Assembly (NCBI GenBank): GCA_934464705.1
Contig: CAKSKB010000033.1
Location: 1-10,842, forward strand
Source of the DNA: an uncultured Clostridia bacterium
GTDB lineage: Bacteria; Bacillota; Clostridia; HGM11514
Direction of reading: 5' to 3'
Length of the DNA stretch: 10,842 nucleotides
Shown here: piece by piece, positions 7,527 through 10,842 of the stretch
How the letters are laid out: each line of letters opens with the position of its first letter
How positions within the stretch are numbered: position 1 is the first letter of the stretch
Made by a program: the position numbers and the translations under genes
The notes under the pieces: generated by a model
What the model saw: only the letters and a program-made list of their open reading frames with translations
Databases searched by the model: none
What the model was told of the DNA's origin: nothing

Positions 7527-8201
7527 TTATTTTGTCAGTTCGTCACTCGGGTTGATGTATTTTCCGTCACGCTTCATGGAAAAATGAACATGACCGTCCT
7601 CCGAAGATTCTGCGGCAGCGGTGCTTCCGGCATAGCCTATAAGCTCACCTTCGGAGACCGTCTGCCCGGGCGCAACCGTCACATCGCCTTCAAGATTTGA
7701 ATAAACCGTCTGGGTTCCGCCGGTATGCCCTATCACAACGGTATAGCCGTAAAGCGAATCATAATATACATCCTCAATCACACCGGCAGCTGACGCTTTT
7801 ACCTCCTCACCCTCGGCGGTTTTGAAGTCAAGCCCTGCGTGAGCACGCCAATCGTCAAGGGTTTTGGAATATACGGGTTTTTCGGAATAATCCTTTGTAA
7901 TATCACCTGAAACGGGAGATACATATCTCTCCGGTTTTGAAGGAACGAACACATCCTCGGCAGGCTCCTCATCGGGCACGGCTTCGGGTTCTTCCAAAGC
8001 AGGCTGCGGTACTTCGGGTTCTTTTTCTGCCGTATTGTAAAGCTTAGGTACTTTCACTTTGGGCTGCTCCGTAACAAGGCTTTCGGAAACCTCATTCTTG
8101 CCCGAATTTCTCTCGCCGGAGAATCCCAGTCCGACAAAAAACACAATTGCAAAGCAGGCGATTACGCCGATAAAAAATTTCAGTTTGTTATTATTGTCCA
8201 T
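7527..8201 (-). CDS. Membrane-anchored M23/LytM-family peptidase, SpoIIQ-like
   Basis: This 224-aa protein has a short Lys-bearing N-terminus, one membrane helix (about 8-27, FFIGVIACFAIVFFVGLGF), a Pro/Glu-rich extracytoplasmic stalk (about 45-90) and a C-terminal LytM/M23 domain (about 95-220). Zinc-site motifs are intact: H121-A-G-L-D125 (HxxxD) and H204-V-H206 (HxH). M23 enzymes cut peptidoglycan cross-bridges. The length, single anchor and short LytM domain fit clostridial SpoIIQ, the forespore half of the SpoIIQ-SpoIIIAH channel, which in several Clostridia keeps the zinc ligands that Bacillus SpoIIQ lost. A sigma-F-like promoter just upstream supports this, since spoIIQ is a sigma-F gene. 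A generic M23 hydrolase remains possible, so no symbol is given. GGAGGTG lies 7 bases before the ATG. The gene follows the acyl-CoA synthetase by 55 bases and ends in a strong terminator. Confidence 0.92.
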   Translation of the reverse strand: MDNNNKLKFFIGVIACFAIVFFVGLGFSGERNSGKNEVSESLVTEQPKVKVPKLYNTAEKEPEVPQPALEEPEAVPDEEPAEDVFVPSKPERYVSPVSGDITKDYSEKPVYSKTLDDWRAHAGLDFKTAEGEEVKASAAGVIEDVYYDSLYGYTVVIGHTGGTQTVYSNLEGDVTVAPGQTVSEGELIGYAGSTAAAESSEDGHVHFSMKRDGKYINPSDELTK

Positions 8202-8208
8202 AAAATAA

Positions 8209-8239
8209 CACCTCCGTAGCTATATTTGCCGCAGAGGTG
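8209..8239 (-). promoter_or_regulatory. Hairpin masking the M23 gene's Shine-Dalgarno site in long transcripts
   Basis: In minus-strand RNA, CACCUCUG (from 8239-8232) can pair with CGGAGGUG (8216-8209), giving 8 bp with one G-U and a 15-base loop. The second arm contains the whole ribosome binding site GGAGGUG. Transcripts reading through from the acyl-CoA synthetase would carry both arms and hide the site. Transcripts starting at the sigma-F-like promoter would lack the first arm. The UUAUUUU after the stem means a weak terminator is an alternative reading. Confidence 0.5.
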
Positions 8240-8250
8240 ATTTTTTATAC
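8221..8250 (-). promoter_or_regulatory. Candidate sigma-F (forespore) promoter for the M23/SpoIIQ-like gene
   Basis: On the minus strand GTATA (8246-8250) fits the sigma-F -35 pattern GYATA. After 15 bases comes GGCAAATATA (8221-8230), which fits the -10 pattern GGNRANANTW at all but one defined position. The predicted start, about 7 bases further on (near 8214), would fall at the Shine-Dalgarno sequence and give a very short leader, which is a weakness of this call. No sigma-A promoter was seen in the gap. Confidence 0.45.
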
Positions 8251-8256
8251 AAATTG

Positions 8257-9936
8257 TTATTTATTTTCATCCGATTTTCTTATAAATGCGCGTTTTATTT
8301 TACCGCCGAGGGTTTTGGGAAGTTCCTCCACATATTCAACCACTCTGGGATATTTATAAGGTGCGGTTGCGTGCTTAACATGGTTCTGAAGTTCCTTTGT
8401 CAGCTCGTCCGACGCCTCATAGCCTTTTGCAAGCACGATTGTAGCCTTAACGACCTGTCCCCTTATCGGGTCGGGAACCGCCGTAATTGCGCACTCGACA
8501 ACCGCCGGGTGCTCGATAAGCGCACTTTCAACCTCAAAAGGTCCTATACGGTAGCCGGAACACTTGATAACATCGTCGCTTCTGCCGACAAACCAGTAAT
8601 ATCCGTTACTGTCACGCCATGCAACATCGTGAAGATTATAGTTGCCGTTCTCAAAAGCCGCCGCATTTGCCTCCTCGGACTTATAATACTCGGTAAACAG
8701 CCCGACCGGTTTATTGCGTTTGGCGTCGTAAATAACGATTTCGCCCTCCTCGCCGTCCTCACAGAAATTGCCCTCGGGATTGGTAAGATGAATATTGTAA
8801 AGCGGCGAAGGCTTGCCCATTGCACCCGGGATAGGCTCGAACCACTCGAAATCAGCAATCAGAACCGAACCCTCGCTCTGCCCGAAGCCCGTATGTATCT
8901 TGCCGCCCGTAAGTTCCTTCCATCGGTTGAAAACCTCGGGGTTGAGCGGCTCTCCGGCAGTGCACCAGTTTCTGATTGACGAAAGGTCATACGCCGCAAC
9001 ATCTTCCTGAAGCATAAATCGGTACATCGTAGGCGGTGCGCAGAAGGTTGTAAGCTTATAGTCCTGCATTTTCTGCAGCAGATTTTCGGGCTTGAATTTA
9101 TCCATATCGTAGCAGAAAATAACCGCTCCGCAGATCCACTGACCGTAGATTTTTCCCCAGCCGAACTTAGCCCAGCCGGAATCCGAAACGGACATATGCA
9201 GCTTTCCGTTCTGCACCCTCTGCCAGTATTTAGCGGTCACGATATGCCCGAGCGGATGCGCAAAATCATGCGAAACCATTTTAGGCATACCGGTCGTTCC
9301 GGAGGTGAAGTACATAAGCATTCTGTCGGTGCTCTTGTTTGCCTTATCGCCCGTCGGGCGTGCATATGTATCCGGGAACTTCTCAACCTCGTCCAAAAGG
9401 AATTCCCATCCGTCCCTCTTATGCTCAACGATGACCTTATCTTCAACGGTTTCGCACTTCGGAAGCGCCGCCTCGATATTTTCGGGCACACCGGCGTCGT
9501 TAACACAAACTATCATTTTTACTTCCGCCGCATTGCAGCGGTAAACTATATCCTTAGGCATAAGCTGAAGCGTCGCCGGAATAACGGTCGCCCCGATCTT
9601 GCAAAGCGCCGTTGCGCAAATCCAGTATTCATACCTCCTGCGCATTATCATAAGCACAACATCGCCCTTACCGATACCCTTCGACTCAAAATAATTCGCA
9701 GTTTTATTGGAAAGCTTAGATATATCCGAAAATGTAAATGTTTTTTCCTCATCGTGGTCATTGCACCAGACAAGCGCCGGTTTTTCCTTATCAAGCTCCG
9801 CCCATGCGTCAACAATATCAAAGCCGAAATTGAAATTATCCGGCACATTGACCCTGTAATTTTCCTTAAAATCCTCGTATGACGAAAACTCGGTTCTCGG
9901 CAAAAATCTGTTAATCAATTCCATAATCTGAAACAT
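8257..9936 (-). CDS. AMP-forming acyl-CoA synthetase (acetyl/medium-chain type)
   Basis: This 559-aa cytoplasmic member of the ANL (adenylate-forming) family activates a carboxylic acid with ATP to an acyl-adenylate and passes it to CoA. Core motifs in order are YFTSGTTGMPKM (209-220, phosphate-binding loop), GFGQSEG (350-356, the YGQTE-like motif), LHDVAWRD with D437, GYYWFVGRSDDVIK (445-458, hinge region), GYRIGPFEVES (461-471) and LPKTLGGKIKR (539-549) with the adenylation lysine K546. Length and overall pattern fit the acetyl-CoA or medium-chain acyl-CoA synthetase subgroup; the acid used is unknown. The start is uncertain. At the first ATG (9936) AGAGG touches the codon, whereas the ATG at codon 5 (9924) has the same AGAGG 12 bases upstream, so MELINRFLP is a credible alternative start. 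The gene starts 5 bases after the regulator's stop and so is its operon partner. Confidence 0.95.
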   Translation of the reverse strand: MFQIMELINRFLPRTEFSSYEDFKENYRVNVPDNFNFGFDIVDAWAELDKEKPALVWCNDHDEEKTFTFSDISKLSNKTANYFESKGIGKGDVVLMIMRRRYEYWICATALCKIGATVIPATLQLMPKDIVYRCNAAEVKMIVCVNDAGVPENIEAALPKCETVEDKVIVEHKRDGWEFLLDEVEKFPDTYARPTGDKANKSTDRMLMYFTSGTTGMPKMVSHDFAHPLGHIVTAKYWQRVQNGKLHMSVSDSGWAKFGWGKIYGQWICGAVIFCYDMDKFKPENLLQKMQDYKLTTFCAPPTMYRFMLQEDVAAYDLSSIRNWCTAGEPLNPEVFNRWKELTGGKIHTGFGQSEGSVLIADFEWFEPIPGAMGKPSPLYNIHLTNPEGNFCEDGEEGEIVIYDAKRNKPVGLFTEYYKSEEANAAAFENGNYNLHDVAWRDSNGYYWFVGRSDDVIKCSGYRIGPFEVESALIEHPAVVECAITAVPDPIRGQVVKATIVLAKGYEASDELTKELQNHVKHATAPYKYPRVVEYVEELPKTLGGKIKRAFIRKSDENK

Positions 9937-9941
9937 CCTCT

Positions 9942-10493
9942 CTATTTATCCGTAATAATGGTGAGAAATTTCGCCGTTTTTTCGACGGCTCTCTGACCGT
10001 GAGGATATGTCGGATTGAAATAAATCGAGTCCCCTTCTTTGAGGAAAATTTCCTTATCGCCGATAATTACCTTCACGGTTCCGGAAAGCACATAGTTGAA
10101 CTCCTGCCCCGGGTGCGTGATAAGCTTCATATCGCCGTTATCCGGCTCCACCGTGACAATCATAGGTTCCATAATCTTTCCGTTGTACTTATGCGCAATG
10201 CTTAAAAAATCATATCCGGGGCAGCGGTTCACTTGGATACCTTCGCCCTTTCTCACGACGCAATAAGTATTTATCCGCGCGGTATTGCCTGTTAGAATTT
10301 CAGAAAAATCCACCTTGAATATATGCGCAATATCATAAATCACGCTTATCGGAATATTCTGCCCGTTGCTTTCGTAATCCGCAAGAACAGACTCCGCAAT
10401 CCCCAACTCATCCGCAAGCTGTTTTACGGTGTAATCGCATGATTCGCGCAGTTCTCTGATTCTGTCGGCAATCATTTTAAGTTCATCAGCCAT
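9942..10493 (-). CDS. XRE-family helix-turn-helix regulator with C-terminal cupin domain
   Basis: This 183-aa protein carries an N-terminal XRE/Cro-type DNA-binding domain (about 7-67: IRELRE, TVKQLADELGIAESVLADYESNG) and a C-terminal small cupin barrel (about 105-180). Cupin motif 1 is H127-P-G-Q-E131-F-N-Y-V-L-S-G and motif 2 is G-D-S-I-Y-F-N-P...P-H165-G, so three probable metal or ligand contacts are present. Proteins of this layout sense a small molecule and control adjacent metabolic genes. Here the partner is the acyl-CoA synthetase 5 bases downstream, a pairing common in Firmicutes, so the effector may be a carboxylic acid or its CoA ester (inference). GGAGG lies 9 bases before the ATG at 10493. 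Autoregulation is likely, but no clear operator repeat was found. Confidence 0.93.
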   Translation of the reverse strand: MADELKMIADRIRELRESCDYTVKQLADELGIAESVLADYESNGQNIPISVIYDIAHIFKVDFSEILTGNTARINTYCVVRKGEGIQVNRCPGYDFLSIAHKYNGKIMEPMIVTVEPDNGDMKLITHPGQEFNYVLSGTVKVIIGDKEIFLKEGDSIYFNPTYPHGQRAVEKTAKFLTIITDK

Positions 10494-10591
10494 ATTAATA
10501 TTCCTCCAACTTCATAATTATATTACGGTGCGTTCCGTCCGATTCTATCGTATATTATCAGTTTTGCTTCTCTGTCTAAGCTTTACTCTAT

Positions 10592-10620
10592 ATTTTAACA
10601 TATTTTTCTCAATAAATCAA
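10592..10620 (-). promoter_or_regulatory. Sigma-A promoter of the XRE-cupin / acyl-CoA synthetase operon
   Basis: On the minus strand TTGATT (10615-10620) and TAAAAT (10592-10597) are separated by exactly 17 bases, and a TG one base before the -10 box adds an extended -10 element. Transcription should start near 10585, giving a leader of about 90 bases before the ATG at 10493. The promoter diverges from the tRNA promoter without overlap. Confidence 0.7.
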
Positions 10621-10668
10621 GTACCGCCACAACATTTGAAATTTTTTTGCTTTTTTAGAAAAAAAGTC

Positions 10669-10697
10669 TTGCATTTTTCCGCAGTTTGTAGTATAAT
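10669..10697 (+). promoter_or_regulatory. Strong sigma-A promoter for the tRNA-Leu gene
   Basis: TTGCAT (10669-10674), a 17-base spacer and a perfect TATAAT (10692-10697) lie 27 bases before the tRNA 5' end. This is the layout expected for a stable RNA gene and indicates the tRNA half is a genuine locus rather than a chance match. Confidence 0.75.
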
Positions 10698-10724
10698 AGT
10701 TGTTGCAGTTCAAATTCCGAATTT

Positions 10725-10759
10725 GCGGATATGGCGGAATTGGCAGACGCGCCAGCTTC
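10725..10759 (+). pseudogene. tRNA-Leu 5' half, broken or interrupted at the anticodon
   Basis: The first 34-35 bases match a bacterial tRNA-Leu: acceptor strand GCGGATA (10725-10731), TG, a D-arm with GCGGAATTGGCAGACGC, then anticodon-stem CCAGC and loop TTC. After that the expected AG, second stem arm GCTGG, variable arm, T-arm (GGTTCAA) and closing acceptor TATCCGC are absent from the remaining 83 bases. If the last match is anticodon base 34, the original anticodon could have been CAG. The loss begins at the anticodon, so no tRNA can be made from what is visible. Possible causes are insertion of an integrative element, an intron extending past the window, an ancient truncation or a mis-assembled contig end. 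Confidence 0.6.
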
Positions 10760-10769
10760 TGCTCGCGTC
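10746..10769 (+). repeat. Imperfect palindrome spanning the tRNA-Leu breakpoint
   Basis: GACGCG (10746-10751) and CGCGTC (10764-10769) are inverted copies around 12 bases in which CAG and CTG can also pair. The left arm is native tRNA sequence; the right arm lies past the breakpoint. Two short inverted arms around a core in an anticodon loop resemble a tyrosine-recombinase crossover site, but a fold-back joining artefact would look similar. Confidence 0.4.
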
Positions 10770-10842
10770 ACATCGGTGAAAAGTTTCTACCTACAACTTA
10801 ATATTTGATTATATCTTGATTAATTCTTCTTTTTGTGTTAAA
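10770..10842. other. AT-rich sequence to the right edge, nothing recognised
   Basis: After the tRNA breakpoint the sequence becomes AT-rich, with no tRNA 3' half, no ribosome binding site with an open frame and no clear hairpin. It is too short to tell whether it is an intron, the end of an inserted element or ordinary intergenic DNA. Confidence 0.4.

Noticed and set aside
8254..9882. Plus-strand open frames of 228-241 codons opposite the acyl-CoA synthetase.
   Set aside because: They lie antisense to a gene with unmistakable ANL motifs and show no family features of their own.
10644..10667. A/T-run inverted repeat (CTTTTTT-AGA-AAAAAAG) between the divergent promoters as a terminator.
   Set aside because: The stem is almost entirely A-T with a single G-C pair, and no gene ends near it on either strand.
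10528..10779. An 83-codon plus-strand frame containing RIWRNWQTRQ.
   Set aside because: That peptide is the well-known artefact of translating the 5' half of tRNA-Leu. The frame also crosses the tRNA promoter and the opposing sigma-A promoter.

Overview
The window looks like chromosomal DNA of a low-to-mid GC Gram-positive Clostridia species. The evidence is strong AGGAGG-type ribosome binding sites, S-layer homology (SLH) repeats at the C-terminus of a giant secreted protein, a sporulation-type M23 protein with a sigma-F-like promoter, and a XRE-cupin regulator paired with an AMP-forming acyl-CoA synthetase. Giant SLH-anchored beta-helix polysaccharide-degrading proteins are typical of plant-fibre or pectin-degrading gut Clostridia. 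That lifestyle is inference; no species can be named.

All five confident protein genes lie on the minus strand, so transcription runs from high to low coordinates. From right to left: (1) about 10494-10842 holds a good vegetative promoter for the regulator (minus strand) and, divergent from it, a strong promoter driving the first half of a tRNA-Leu gene (plus strand), whose sequence departs from tRNA at the anticodon. (2) 8257-10493 is a two-gene operon: a XRE-cupin regulator, then an acyl-CoA synthetase 5 bases downstream by the longer start. (3) 7527-8201 encodes a membrane-anchored M23/LytM peptidase resembling SpoIIQ. A sigma-F-like promoter precedes it, its ribosome binding site can be masked by a hairpin in longer transcripts, and a strong terminator at 7479-7519 follows it. 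(4) 7137-7478 is AT-rich, has two possible promoters and gives a long leader of roughly 240-300 bases, with at most one doubtful small ORF. (5) 5145-7136 and 1-5072 encode two exported proteins that share a paralogous N-terminal module. The first is 663 aa and has no wall anchor. The second exceeds 1690 aa and carries a GH141-like right-handed beta-helix, a helical module, a glycine-rich linker and SLH repeats, and runs off the left edge.

The likely story is a cell-surface glycan-degrading locus (two secreted proteins sharing a targeting or binding module) beside an unrelated housekeeping and sporulation cluster. The most interesting items are the overlapping sigma-F-like promoter and Shine-Dalgarno-masking hairpin before the M23 gene, the duplicated N-terminal module, the perfect hairpin between the two surface-protein genes, and the tRNA-Leu gene broken at its anticodon inside an imperfect palindrome.
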